From positions 1 through 49,575 of the forward strand of contig CADADA010000020.1 in NCBI GenBank assembly GCA_902786515.1: a DNA stretch of 49,575 nucleotides, given 5' to 3'. The notes below the pieces were generated by a model. That model saw only the letters and a list, made by a program, of their open reading frames with translations. It did not search any database and was not told the origin of the DNA. The stretch's first letter is position 1; each line of letters starts with the position of its first letter. This DNA is from an uncultured Lachnospiraceae bacterium (GTDB lineage Bacteria; Bacillota; Clostridia; Lachnospirales; Lachnospiraceae). Shown here in pieces: positions 22,629 through 31,207 of this stretch. The translations under genes were made by a program, and so were the position numbers.

Positions 22629-22698
22629 AAATAATTAAAAAATGTTTCACGTGAAACATTTATAAAAAAAACATACAAAAATTGTTTCACGTGAAACA
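22604..22698. promoter_or_regulatory. parS: cluster of three parS centromere sites
   Basis: The 16-bp palindrome TGTTTCACGTGAAACA occurs three times without mismatch, at 22604-22619, 22643-22658 and 22683-22698, spaced 39 and 40 bp (close to four helical turns). This is the canonical Firmicute parS sequence bound by ParB/Spo0J. The sites lie directly upstream of parA-parB. Confidence 0.96.
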
Positions 22699-22732
22699 TT
22701 TAATCTGTAAATATTTTTTTGTATAAAATTGT

Positions 22733-22760
22733 TTTATGTGCAAGAATAAAGTGGTATAAT
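22733..22760 (+). promoter_or_regulatory. probable parAB promoter
   Basis: A perfect -10 TATAAT (22755-22760) is preceded by a weak -35 TTTATG (22733-22738) with a 16-nt spacer, 45 nt before parA. It is 35 bp from the third parS, so ParB spreading could repress it. Confidence 0.45.
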
Positions 22761-22804
22761 TAGAAAAGTTACTGATGAATGTGTAAATTAGAAAGGATAC
22801 ATAT

Positions 22805-23623
22805 ATGAGCAGGGTTATAGCGATAGCAAACCAAAAGGGAGGAGTTGGTAAAACTACAACTTCAACTAATTTATCTGCATGTCTTGCTGAAGTGGGTAAA
22901 AAGGTGCTTGTTGTAGATATTGATCCACAGGGGAATGCAACTAGTGGATTGGGGATTGAAAAAAATGAGATAGATGATACTTTATATGAATTGTTTACTG
23001 ATAAATGTACACTTGAAGAGTGTCTGATTGAAAATGTACTTGATAATTTGTCATTGTTGCCATCAAATGTAAATCTATCAGGTGTAGAAATCGAATTATT
23101 GGGAAAAGACAGAAGCCAGTATATTCTAAAGGATAATATTAATAAAATCAGGGATGAATATGATTATATAATTATTGATTGCCCACCTTCTTTGAATATA
23201 TTAACTGTAAATGCATTGGCAACTGCTGATTCGGTACTTGTGCCTATTCAATGTGAATACTATGCATTGGAAGGTTTGTCGCAACTTATATACACAATTA
23301 ATCTAGTTAAGAAGAGATTGAATTCTGCGTTAACTATGGAGGGAGTAGTCTTTACGATGTATGATGCAAGAACGAATCTTTCTCTTGAAGTAGTAGAAAA
23401 TGTAAAGAAAAATTTAAAGCAAAATATTTATAAAACAATTATTCCGAGAAATATTAAACTGGCAGAAGCACCGAGCAGAGGCCTGCCTATTACATTGTAT
23501 GATAGTAAATCGGCAGGAGCAGAGAGCTATAGGTTATTAGCTCAGGAAGTGATTAATCATAATGAAGGTACAGAAAATATAGAACCAAAAGTTAAGAAAA
23601 GAAAGGAAAGGAAAAAGAGATAA
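22805..23623 (+). CDS. parA: chromosome partitioning ATPase ParA (Soj)
   Basis: ParA (272 aa) is a deviant Walker ATPase. The motif is KGGVGKTTTS (11-20), with the signature lysine, followed by DIDPQGNATSGLG (about 39-51) and IIDCPPSLNIL. It binds DNA in its ATP form and, with ParB, helps move or organise the origin and, in Firmicutes, regulates DnaA. The start has GAAAGGA upstream. The stop overlaps the parB start by one base. Confidence 0.95.
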   Translation: MSRVIAIANQKGGVGKTTTSTNLSACLAEVGKKVLVVDIDPQGNATSGLGIEKNEIDDTLYELFTDKCTLEECLIENVLDNLSLLPSNVNLSGVEIELLGKDRSQYILKDNINKIRDEYDYIIIDCPPSLNILTVNALATADSVLVPIQCEYYALEGLSQLIYTINLVKKRLNSALTMEGVVFTMYDARTNLSLEVVENVKKNLKQNIYKTIIPRNIKLAEAPSRGLPITLYDSKSAGAESYRLLAQEVINHNEGTENIEPKVKKRKERKKR

Positions 23624-24522
23624 TGGCAGGAAAGAAGACTGGATTGGGAAAGGGACTAGATTCTTTGATACCAATGAATGTGATGGAAGAGATAGATGAA
23701 AATCCTAAATCATCAGATAAAAAAGTGAATGAAAGTAATCAATCTGGTGAGACAATAATTAAGTTATCTCAAATTGAGCCAAATGCCAATCAGCCACGCA
23801 AGAATTTTAATGAAGATGCATTGCAGGAATTAGCTGATTCAATCAAACAATTTGGAATTATACAGCCATTGGTTGTACAAAAAAAAGGCAGAAGATATGA
23901 AATAATTGCTGGAGAAAGAAGATGGAGAGCTGCCAGAATAGCGGGTATCAAAGAAGTACCTGTTATTATAAAAGATTATAATGACCAGCAGGTAATGGAG
24001 ATTGCTTTAATAGAAAATATACAGAGAGAAGACTTAAATCCAATTGAAGAAGCTCAGGCTTATAAGAGGTTATTAGATGAATATAATCTGAAGCAGGATG
24101 AGGTTGCGGAGAAGGTATCAAAAAGCAGGACCGCTGTAACAAATTCAATGAGATTGTTGAAACTATCAGCTAAGGTACAGGAAATGGTAGTAGATGAAAG
24201 AATAACAAGCGGACATGCAAGAGCTTTACTTGCAATTGAAGATGAAGAAATTCAATATGAAATTGCAGTGAAGGTTATGGATGAAAAACTAAGTGTAAGA
24301 GAAACCGAAAGTCTTGTAAAAAAAAATAATAATCCAAAAAAAGTAAAAAAACAGGAAATAGTCAACAAGGCCATATATGAAGAAATTGAAACAAAAATTA
24401 AAGATGCGATAGGTACGAAAGTTAAGCTTACTCCTAAAGCAAACGGAAAAGGAAAGCTTGAGATAGAGTATTTTTCAAATGATGATTTGGAGAGAATAAC
24501 GGAAATACTTACCAGAGAATAA
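23623..24522 (+). CDS. parB: chromosome partitioning protein ParB (Spo0J)
   Basis: ParB (299 aa) is a CTP-dependent DNA clamp loaded at parS. Typical features are GLGKGLDSLIP (7-17), QPRKNF (57-62), GERRWRAARIAG (97-108; CTP-binding box II), the NIQREDLNPIEEA box, and a helix-turn-helix around 150-175 (DEVAEKVSKSRTAVTNSMRL). The C-terminal dimerisation domain is the last 70 residues. Three matching parS sites lie just upstream, confirming the pairing. Confidence 0.96.
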   Translation: MAGKKTGLGKGLDSLIPMNVMEEIDENPKSSDKKVNESNQSGETIIKLSQIEPNANQPRKNFNEDALQELADSIKQFGIIQPLVVQKKGRRYEIIAGERRWRAARIAGIKEVPVIIKDYNDQQVMEIALIENIQREDLNPIEEAQAYKRLLDEYNLKQDEVAEKVSKSRTAVTNSMRLLKLSAKVQEMVVDERITSGHARALLAIEDEEIQYEIAVKVMDEKLSVRETESLVKKNNNPKKVKKQEIVNKAIYEEIETKIKDAIGTKVKLTPKANGKGKLEIEYFSNDDLERITEILTRE

Positions 24523-24585
24523 ACTTATGCATAATCGTAAAATTAAGAAATATAATAATATACAAGGTGTGAATGAGAGGAAAAT

Positions 24586-25119
24586 ATGATGGATAGTAAG
24601 ATATTAAACACATTAGGAATTAATATAGATCCCGTGTTCTATATTATAGGTTTGTTAGTCATATGTATCACTATATTTATATTTGATATAGTAACGAGAC
24701 ATAAATTAAAAGTATTAAATCAAAAATATGAAAAATTCCTAAGTGGAAAAGATGGCGAGAGCCTTGAGAAAACAATATTAGACAGATTTGAGCAGGTAGA
24801 TAAATTAATAAAGGTATCTACAGTACAGCAGAAAAATATTGAGGATTTACAGGAAAATATACTGAAAGCATATCAGAAAGTCGGAATAGTAAAATATGAT
24901 GCTTTTAGTGAAATGGGAGGAAAATTAAGTTTTGCTCTGGCTATGCTTGATAAAGAAAATACAGGATATGTAATAAATGCTATGCATAGCAGGGAGGGCT
25001 GCTATACATATATAAAAGAAATAATTAAAGGGGAGTCTTATATATTATTAGGAAATGAAGAAAAACAGGCAGTTGACATGGCTATAAATACAGATAATTT
25101 TATGGAACAGAAAGACTAA
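24586..25119 (+). CDS. DUF4446 family membrane-anchored protein
   Basis: The 177-residue protein has one N-terminal membrane helix (about 15-35), a short coiled-coil linker and a C-terminal domain with VGIVKYDAFSEMGGKLSFAL (signature of DUF4446) and AMHSREGCYTYIKEI. DUF4446 proteins typically sit next to parB in Clostridia, as here; their function is unknown. GAGAGGA precedes ATG 24586. The last 4 bases overlap the convergent birA gene. Confidence 0.85.
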   Translation: MMDSKILNTLGINIDPVFYIIGLLVICITIFIFDIVTRHKLKVLNQKYEKFLSGKDGESLEKTILDRFEQVDKLIKVSTVQQKNIEDLQENILKAYQKVGIVKYDAFSEMGGKLSFALAMLDKENTGYVINAMHSREGCYTYIKEIIKGESYILLGNEEKQAVDMAINTDNFMEQKD

Positions 25120-26069
25120 AAATCTATAATTGTGACTTCACCGGATGTAAGAGTAGATATACCATCACCAGAAGAGACTATGAGATTACCATAGTCATTG
25201 ATATCCACTACTTCACCGGTGTAAGTCACATTATTTAATTTATAAGTAATCTTCTTATTAAACATTATAGAGTACTTTCTGTAATCTGACATAAAGCTTT
25301 TATCAGGAAATTGATGATATAGTTTATAAAAATTAGAAATAATTGTACCAATCAATTCACTTTTTGAAATATTTACACTTAAAGATCCTGCTTTATCACG
25401 GAATTCTTTTGGAAAATCAGAAGTTGAAATATTGATTCCAATACCTATAATAAGGAATTCAAAATTGTTAGTTTCAAAATCAATTGAGCCTTCAGTTAAA
25501 ATACCGACAACTTTCTTTTTGTCAACATAGATATCATTAACCCATTTTATTCCCGGTTTCTTAGAAGTAAGCATACTTATAGAATCACATACAGCTACAG
25601 CAGTTAAAGAAGTAATAATCGACGGAGTTTCAGTATGAAAATCAGGTTTAATAAGGAGACTAAAATAAACACCGGTTTTAGATGGAGAATAAAAGTTTCT
25701 GCCAAATCTTCCTTTTCCATCATATTGTTCATCAGCAATCAATAAGGTATTGAAAGGAATAGATTCGAAATATAATTTTTTCAACATATTATTTGTGGAA
25801 TCAACTCTTGTTTTATGAATAATATTGATTTCTTCATCTAAGTCATCAAAAAATCCGGATATAATATTCGTATCAATTGCATCATTAGCAGATAATAATC
25901 TGTATCCTTTATTAGTTACAGATTCTATTAAATAACCGTCGTTTTGAAGTGATTTTACGGTTTTCCATACGGCATTTCTTGATACACCAAAAAAATCGGC
26001 AAGCTGCTGACCTGAAATAAAATCTTCTGTTGACTTGAGTTCGTTAAGTACCTTGTTTTTTAAATTCAT
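25116..26069 (-). CDS. birA: bifunctional biotin-protein ligase/biotin operon repressor BirA
   Basis: The 317-residue protein attaches biotin to carboxylase carrier domains and represses biotin genes when biotinyl-AMP accumulates. An N-terminal winged helix-turn-helix (residues 1-60, SGQQLADFFGVSRNAVWKTV) makes it a group II BirA. The catalytic domain has TRVDSTNNM, the ligand loop GKGRFGRNFYSP, KWVNDIYVDKKKVVGILTE and a C-terminal SH3-like domain (GEVVDINDYGNLIV). The gene stands alone, convergent with the DUF4446 gene. Confidence 0.95.
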   Translation of the reverse strand: MNLKNKVLNELKSTEDFISGQQLADFFGVSRNAVWKTVKSLQNDGYLIESVTNKGYRLLSANDAIDTNIISGFFDDLDEEINIIHKTRVDSTNNMLKKLYFESIPFNTLLIADEQYDGKGRFGRNFYSPSKTGVYFSLLIKPDFHTETPSIITSLTAVAVCDSISMLTSKKPGIKWVNDIYVDKKKVVGILTEGSIDFETNNFEFLIIGIGINISTSDFPKEFRDKAGSLSVNISKSELIGTIISNFYKLYHQFPDKSFMSDYRKYSIMFNKKITYKLNNVTYTGEVVDINDYGNLIVSSGDGISTLTSGEVTIIDF

Positions 26070-26108
26070 AATAGCGTCTCCGTTTTATATAGTAGAGTTC
26101 ATAGTCAT

Positions 26109-26125
26109 TGGCTCTGAACAGTTAT
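26109..26125. repeat. half copy of the nested inverted-repeat element
   Basis: TTGGCTCTGAACAGTTA here matches the right terminal repeat of the element at 28286-28430 over 17 bases. No left arm is present, so it is either a remnant or a solo end, in the gap between birA and the DUF3881 gene. Confidence 0.7.
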
Positions 26126-26221
26126 CTATAATATAACATAGTTATGAATTTGTTGCAAATTATAAGTGTCTATTATATAATATTTCTTAGCATAGGGAAA
26201 TTATTGGAAAGGAATCAAAAG

Positions 26222-27097
26222 ATGCACAGCTATCTTAGACCAATTGGGTTTAGCAGATATATTAATAAAGTCAGAGTAAATAGTATATTAAAAAAAGTTA
26301 TGGATGATCCGGATTATAAAACAGAATTAATGATTACCAATGAAGAAACTGTTTTTGAATTCAGGAAAAATTTTTGTACAAACATGGGAATTACTGTCCA
26401 TGGAATTGTTAATGAAAAGCAGGAATATGAGATTGAATATTATTTTCCATATTATATTGGAACTAACATAATAGTGGCAGAAGACCTTGCAATGGAAAAA
26501 AATGTTTCATGTTCTTCATATTACGGTGCTACAGAAGATTACAGGGTTGGTGTATCTCTAATATTTTATGTTATTAACAGTCTCGGATATATAAATAACT
26601 GTATTCAGGGAATAGGAATGCAAAGATTTACGCCTGTAGCTTATAGTGCATTGGCACTTAGCGGGAAAATACTATTGCCTGTTAAGAAAACAAAGGAAGA
26701 TATTCAAAGAAATAAATCTGCATTGAGTAATAGAAATAAATTAATATCAGCAGCAAAACGTGGTGATGAGAGTGCTATGGAGTCTTTGACTGTATCTGAG
26801 TTGGATACGTATACAAAGATATCAGGAAGAATATTAAAAGAAGATGTGTTTTCTATTGTAGATTCAAGTTTTATGCCTTATGGAGTGTCCTGTGACAGAT
26901 ATTCTATTATTGGTACGATAATTCGTATGGAAAAGGATACAAATATTTTAACAAATGAAGAGATATACAAATTAACTATCGAATGTAATGAATTGAGAAT
27001 TAGTCTTGCAATTAATACATCAGATTTAATGGGAGTTCCTGAATTAGGAAGAAGATTTAAGGGTATTATATGGTTACAGGGGATGGTCGGTTTTTGA
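26222..27097 (+). CDS. DUF3881 family protein
   Basis: This 291-residue soluble protein begins MHSYLRPIGFSRY, the conserved start of the DUF3881 family found mainly in Lachnospiraceae. No catalytic motif is recognisable and there is no signal peptide or membrane helix. I chose ATG 26222, with AAAGGA upstream, over an in-frame ATG at 26144 that would add a hydrophobic stretch absent from the family start. It precedes the tRNA-Arg gene. Function unknown. Confidence 0.8.
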   Translation: MHSYLRPIGFSRYINKVRVNSILKKVMDDPDYKTELMITNEETVFEFRKNFCTNMGITVHGIVNEKQEYEIEYYFPYYIGTNIIVAEDLAMEKNVSCSSYYGATEDYRVGVSLIFYVINSLGYINNCIQGIGMQRFTPVAYSALALSGKILLPVKKTKEDIQRNKSALSNRNKLISAAKRGDESAMESLTVSELDTYTKISGRILKEDVFSIVDSSFMPYGVSCDRYSIIGTIIRMEKDTNILTNEEIYKLTIECNELRISLAINTSDLMGVPELGRRFKGIIWLQGMVGF

Positions 27098-27108
27098 AAT
27101 GATGATTG

Positions 27109-27137
27109 TTGACGATATATATTTTTTTTGATATAAT
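27109..27137 (+). promoter_or_regulatory. promoter of tRNA-Arg
   Basis: TTGACG (27109-27114), 17-nt spacer and TATAAT (27132-27137), 31 nt before the tRNA, form a near-consensus promoter. Confidence 0.75.
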
Positions 27138-27167
27138 GGTTTGGTACTTGTTGAAACAATTGTATAT

Positions 27168-27241
27168 GTCTCAGTACCTCAGTAGGATAGAGGGTTCGCC
27201 TCCTAAGCGAAACGTCGCAGGTTCGATTCCTGTCTGGGACG
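27168..27241 (+). tRNA. tRNA-Arg(CCU)
   Basis: A 74-nt cloverleaf: acceptor GTCTCAG (27168-27174) pairs with CTGGGAC (27234-27240) with one G-U pair; the anticodon stem is TTCGC/GCGAA with loop CTCCTAA, giving anticodon CCU for the rare AGG arginine codon; the T loop is TTCGATT; discriminator G. CCA is not encoded. Confidence 0.93.
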
Positions 27242-27245
27242 TTGT

Positions 27246-27292
27246 AAAACGAGATGAAGCTCTTAAGAGTTTTCGCCTCGTTTTATTTATTT
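27246..27292 (+). terminator. terminator after tRNA-Arg
   Basis: AAAACGAG (27246-27253) pairs with CTCGTTTT (27277-27284); the palindrome CTCTTAAGAG (27260-27269) extends the stem, and ATTTATTT follows. Confidence 0.75.
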
Positions 27293-27314
27293 GATATATG
27301 TGAGAGTTGGAAAA

Positions 27315-28244
27315 ATGAATTATATAGTATTTGACCTTGAGTGGAATCAGGACATGAATGATGAGATAGTAAATGATGTAAAATTTGAAATTATAGAGAT
27401 AGCTGCCATAAAGTTAAATGATGAACTTGAAATAACAGGTGAATTTAAGGAGATAATCAGACCTGTAATATATAAGAAGCTGCATCCTATTATTAAGGAA
27501 TTGACCGGATTCAAGGAAAATGAATTAAGAAAAGGAATTACTTTTCCGGAATGTATCACAAAATTCATGAATTGGATTGGAACTGACGAATACAGGTTTT
27601 GTACGTGGGCAACTCAGGATTTATATGAACTTCAGAAAAATATGAATCATTATGGAATGTATTTGGTTGAAAAACCCCCGCTTTATTATTATGACATTCA
27701 GAAATTGTTCAGCATTATGTGTGAAAACGGGAAAGACAGAAGAGCATTAAAATATGCGGTCGATTTGCTTAATATTGAGAAGAAAGTTCCTTTTCACAGA
27801 GCGTATGGTGATGCGTATTATACGGCAATGGTTATGAAGAAGATTGAGTTTGAGAAGGTTAAGAGCAACTTTTCAATTGATATTTATAGGATTCCATATA
27901 ATAGAGAGGAAGAAATCTATGTAAGATTTGACCGTTATGATAAATTTATCTCCATGGGGTATGAAAACAGAGAAAAACTGATGGCACAGAGATATTTAAG
28001 ACGAATGTATTGCAACCTGTGTGACAGAAAAATAAGAACTAAGATAGACTGGTTTTCTGATGGAATGAGGTCGTTTTATTATTTGGGAAAATGCAGAAAG
28101 CATGGATTTGTTAAGGGAAAAATAAGAATAAGAAAAAATTGTTCAAATAAAGTGTTTGCAATTAAGACCATCAAGAATATTGGCGTTGATGAAATGGAGG
28201 AAATTAAACAGAAAAAATTCAATAAAAAGACAAGCCCAAACTAA
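27315..28244 (+). CDS. DEDDh-family 3'-5' exonuclease-like protein
   Basis: The 309-residue protein starts MNYIVFDLEWNQ, giving the DxE metal-binding pair (Asp7, Glu9) of the DnaQ/KapD/ERI-1-like exonuclease fold. The region HRAYGDAYYTAMV near 165-177 supplies the ExoIII-type HxxxxD motif. After about residue 185 comes a C-terminal extension with a possible zinc-binding pattern (YCNLCDRK ... CRKH) and a basic tail. Members with this layout are common in Lachnospiraceae; substrate (RNA or DNA) is not known. ATG 27315 is chosen as the family-like start over an upstream ATG at 27291. A terminator lies at the stop. Confidence 0.8.
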   Translation: MNYIVFDLEWNQDMNDEIVNDVKFEIIEIAAIKLNDELEITGEFKEIIRPVIYKKLHPIIKELTGFKENELRKGITFPECITKFMNWIGTDEYRFCTWATQDLYELQKNMNHYGMYLVEKPPLYYYDIQKLFSIMCENGKDRRALKYAVDLLNIEKKVPFHRAYGDAYYTAMVMKKIEFEKVKSNFSIDIYRIPYNREEEIYVRFDRYDKFISMGYENREKLMAQRYLRRMYCNLCDRKIRTKIDWFSDGMRSFYYLGKCRKHGFVKGKIRIRKNCSNKVFAIKTIKNIGVDEMEEIKQKKFNKKTSPN

Positions 28245-28274
28245 TATATAATTGATAGTTTGGGCTTGATTTTT
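28231..28274 (+). terminator. terminator after exonuclease gene
   Basis: CAAGCCCAAACTA (28231-28243) pairs with TAGTTTGGGCTTG (28256-28268), followed by ATTTTT. The stem overlaps the stop codon of the exonuclease gene. Confidence 0.88.
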
Positions 28275-28285
28275 AAATAAAATTA

Positions 28286-28430
28286 TTGTAACTGTTCAGA
28301 GCCAACCTCCAAAATGCTTCGCATTTCGTCGGTGTGGCGTATCCGCCAAATAAAATTCAGGAGAAAAGCTTACGGATGCATCGCATCCACGCTTTTCTCC
28401 TGAATTTTGCTTGGCTCTGAACAGTTACAA
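28286..28430. repeat. nested inverted-repeat (MITE-like or structured RNA) element
   Basis: A 145-bp unit is bounded by 20-bp perfect inverted repeats (TTGTAACTGTTCAGAGCCAA at 28286-28305; its complement at 28411-28430). Inside, AAAATTCAGGAGAAAAGC (28352-28369) pairs with GCTTTTCTCCTGAATTTT (28391-28408), which itself encloses GGATGC/GCATCC. The left half has AAATGC/GCATTT and GGCG/CGCC hairpins. There is no ORF. A half copy lies at 26109-26125. The right end is one base from the stop codon of the recombinase-like gene, so it may also end transcription there. Confidence 0.85.
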
Positions 28431-28431
28431 A

Positions 28432-29169
28432 TTATTTTGTGTTCTTATAATTCAGCATCAGCTCATCAAGTTCTGTGAGCAAGCAATCGACTTTTCCGTA
28501 GAAAGAATCAGTATTTGCAGGATTATCAAAATTATTCCTGATATCTTCTAAAACTTCTATAATAGCACTAATTCGTTTTTTACCGTTGTCGTCATGATAC
28601 AGCATATATCTGCTTCTCTCGTTTTCCTCGGCAGTCATCTTTTTCAAAACGACCTCAACGTTAGGTTTTTCTCCTATGTAACGGTATGTAATAGAAGGTG
28701 ATGCATGATTAAAAAGGTTCTGAAGATAATAAATATCACCGGTTTCCTTGTAATAATGCCATGCAAATGTCTTCCTCATCGTCTGTGCCCCTATTGAACT
28801 TATTCCAATAGATTTGCCGGCAGATTTAAAAACACGGTATGCCTGTTCTCTTGATAATGGCTGTGAGGAACTTGCATGTCCTAATATAAGGTAACTGTCA
28901 GGATCCTTGTCCTTTGTATATTCTTTTATAATGTCCTGAACATTTTTTGGAATATTAAAGGTTCTCTTAATATTCTTTGTACCGATTGTGACGGATATTG
29001 ATTGCTTGTCAACAATATCTTTAATCTTGAATTTTAATATATCCTGAAGCTGGAGACCGGTACCGACACCAATTTCAAACATAATATAATATTTGTCATC
29101 ATAAGTTCTAAGAACTTCTTTGAATTTTTCTAATGTTCCTTCATCTTTTATAGGTGCAACCCAATTCAT
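28432..29169 (-). CDS. degenerate tyrosine recombinase-like protein
   Basis: The 245-residue protein has the fold signature of the catalytic domain of tyrosine recombinases: GVGTGLQLQDILKFKIKDI (about 34-52), GAQTMRKTFAWHYY (127-140) and LFNHASPSITYRYIG (152-166). Arg132, Lys133, His155 and the presumed nucleophile Tyr164 are present, but the first catalytic Arg is replaced by Gln40 and the usual box II His by Gln129. It lacks the N-terminal SAM-like DNA-binding domain of full phage integrases and has a 75-residue C-terminal extension. It is intact as a reading frame, so it may have been kept for DNA binding rather than recombination. It follows the D,D-carboxypeptidase gene by 37 nt on the same strand. 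Confidence 0.75.
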   Translation of the reverse strand: MNWVAPIKDEGTLEKFKEVLRTYDDKYYIMFEIGVGTGLQLQDILKFKIKDIVDKQSISVTIGTKNIKRTFNIPKNVQDIIKEYTKDKDPDSYLILGHASSSQPLSREQAYRVFKSAGKSIGISSIGAQTMRKTFAWHYYKETGDIYYLQNLFNHASPSITYRYIGEKPNVEVVLKKMTAEENERSRYMLYHDDNGKKRISAIIEVLEDIRNNFDNPANTDSFYGKVDCLLTELDELMLNYKNTK

Positions 29170-29206
29170 AAAACAACTCCAATCTGTAGTCTCACTACTG
29201 TCTGTA

Positions 29207-30550
29207 TTACTTTCTTTTTCTGCGACGAGCGCTTCTCCTATGATTATATATTATAATCAGCAAAATAACAAGAATAACGATAAACGAAATTGCAATTATT
29301 ACGAAAATAATAGTATTATGAGATGTATTATTGTCGTTTTTTGTCGCATTATCCTTGCTTATGTATGAGACAGAAGGTCCCAATTTAAATGAGGCAATAT
29401 TATTTGTGTTAAATTTAGCATATGTATTTCCGACAGGATTTCCATTGTATGAATATCTCAGAGATACACCCTTAGAAGATAACTTTTTCTCCAGAGTAAC
29501 ATCAGCATAATTAACATTATTCGGAACAATAATATGTGCATTTTTATCTATCGATAATACGGTATCACATTTCGTATACTGTTTTTCGTTTTCAGGAATG
29601 CTTATAGTTTTAAAATTATTAAAACCGTAATCAAGCAGGATTCGTGTATCCTTATACACATTTTCTGCGTTTGATTTCATAACAACACTTATAAGTGTAA
29701 CTCCGTTTCTTTTTGCAAATGTTACCAGTGTATTACCGGACTGGTCGACATAACCGGTTTTGCCTCCGAGTATTCCCTCATAATAATTGACATTTTCAGG
29801 ATAAAGCATTTTGTGTCTGTTATTAAAATGCCTGCTCTCCGCCGTGATATTAGTAGGCGGAATCGTATAAGTTAAATCTTTTTCTATATTAAGGAATGTC
29901 TGGTTAGAGGCGGCAGCTCTTGTAATCATTGCCATGTCATAACATGTAGTGTAATGATTTTCATTGAATAATCCGCTTGGATTCATAAAATGGCTATTAA
30001 GAGCTCCGGCTTTTTTTGCACGCTCATTCATCATATCAGCAAATACTTCTATGGCAGCATCATATTCGTCATAAGCTTCACCGGATGCTTTTAAGGCATC
30101 TATTTTTTTACTAAAAGCTTCGGTTTTTCTTGCAACTGTTTCGCCACTTTCGTTGGCACATTCATTTGCGGAAGCAAGCATTACTCCATGGAGCAGGTTG
30201 ATAACGGAAATCTGTTCTCCTTCCTGCATTCCTATATGTGCATCTCCGTACTGCAGAGTATAAACGGCCTTATGTGAAAATGTTACCATTTCATCCAGCT
30301 TACAATTTTCGATTGTAAGAAGGGTGGTTAATATTTTTGTGATACTTGCAGGGTACATTTGCCTGTGCATATCTTTATTATATAAAACAGCGCCTGTGTC
30401 AAGTTCAATTACAACACCTGCTTCGGCAAAGATTTCAGGACACTCCGGATAACCGGAAATCATGTTTCCTGCTTTAGCCGATACAGGGTTTAAGATATAG
30501 CATAGTAGTATTGCTATACATAATGTAAAATATTTTAACTTTTTCATCAT
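29207..30550 (-). CDS. dacF: D-alanyl-D-alanine carboxypeptidase (penicillin-binding protein, S11 family)
   Basis: The 447-residue protein trims the terminal D-Ala of peptidoglycan stem peptides outside the membrane. It has a signal peptide (residues 1-27), the SxxK motif S69-I-T-K72 in YPASITKIL, the SxN motif S127-A-N129 in MLASANECANE, and KTG in GGKTGYVDQSG. A beta-rich PBP5-like domain follows, then a C-terminal membrane helix (about 415-438) with a basic cytoplasmic tail. It lies 15 nt downstream of the V-ATPase D-subunit gene and may be read from the same transcript. It could also be called DacB; the gene letter is uncertain. Confidence 0.93.
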   Translation of the reverse strand: MMKKLKYFTLCIAILLCYILNPVSAKAGNMISGYPECPEIFAEAGVVIELDTGAVLYNKDMHRQMYPASITKILTTLLTIENCKLDEMVTFSHKAVYTLQYGDAHIGMQEGEQISVINLLHGVMLASANECANESGETVARKTEAFSKKIDALKASGEAYDEYDAAIEVFADMMNERAKKAGALNSHFMNPSGLFNENHYTTCYDMAMITRAAASNQTFLNIEKDLTYTIPPTNITAESRHFNNRHKMLYPENVNYYEGILGGKTGYVDQSGNTLVTFAKRNGVTLISVVMKSNAENVYKDTRILLDYGFNNFKTISIPENEKQYTKCDTVLSIDKNAHIIVPNNVNYADVTLEKKLSSKGVSLRYSYNGNPVGNTYAKFNTNNIASFKLGPSVSYISKDNATKNDNNTSHNTIIFVIIAISFIVILVILLIIIYNHRRSARRRKRK

Positions 30551-30565
30551 TAATCCTCTTATAGT

Positions 30566-31192
30566 TTAGCGTTTGTTTTCTTTTCTGCGCTTAATCACTT
30601 TTAGTCTTGTAAATTCTTCACGTTCCTTCTCTTCAAGAAATTCTGAGATAGATTTTACCAGTTTTTCATAATTAGGAATCGTAATATTTTGTAAAGCATT
30701 AGCGCGTTTCTGGGTTTTCTTTATGTTGTATGCCAGCCTGTATGCAGAGTTTTCTACCATTGATAGTTTTATGGTGAGAAGTTTAACCTTTTCAAAATTT
30801 CTCTTTGCTTCGTCTAATGATTCGGTTGTATTGTAAAATGCATAGGCAGGCATACCGGTGGACGAATCATCATATTCTACCAGAGGAATTTCTGTTCCCA
30901 TAATGCTCCGGGTCTTGATATTTATGGAATCTTCAATGGGAATAGCATCAGAAAATGCATTTACCTCATTGATACCCATTTCAATATTGGCTTTTTGCAG
31001 TGCTTTATATGCTGCAGTAAAGGTAGAGTCTATTTCACTTTGAATATTTTTTGCCTGATCAATCAGGGACATCAGTTCTCTAATCAGAATATTTCTCTTC
31101 TTATCCATTAACTCATATCCCTGTCTGGCAAGTGTAAGTGAATTTTTTGCCTGTATTAAATTACCTTTGGTAGGAAAAGCTTTCAAATCCAT
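30566..31192 (-). CDS. ntpD: V/A-type ATPase subunit D (central stalk)
   Basis: This 208-residue protein forms the rotating central shaft between the A3B3 headpiece and the membrane ring. It begins with FPTKGNLIQAKNSLTLARQGYELMDKKR-type sequence (family signature near residues 7-34, here cited from its first part FPTKGNLIQAKNSLTLARQG) and is helical throughout with long N- and C-terminal coiled coils. It ends the ATPase operon, 15 nt after subunit B. Confidence 0.95.
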   Translation of the reverse strand: MDLKAFPTKGNLIQAKNSLTLARQGYELMDKKRNILIRELMSLIDQAKNIQSEIDSTFTAAYKALQKANIEMGINEVNAFSDAIPIEDSINIKTRSIMGTEIPLVEYDDSSTGMPAYAFYNTTESLDEAKRNFEKVKLLTIKLSMVENSAYRLAYNIKKTQKRANALQNITIPNYEKLVKSISEFLEEKEREEFTRLKVIKRRKENKR

Positions 31193-31207
31193 TGAATCAT
31201 TCTCCTT

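Noticed and set aside
22604..22698. Repeats at regular 39-40 bp spacing as a CRISPR array
   Set aside because: The repeat is a 16-bp perfect parS palindrome, the spacers are short and AT-rich, only three units exist, and no cas genes are present.
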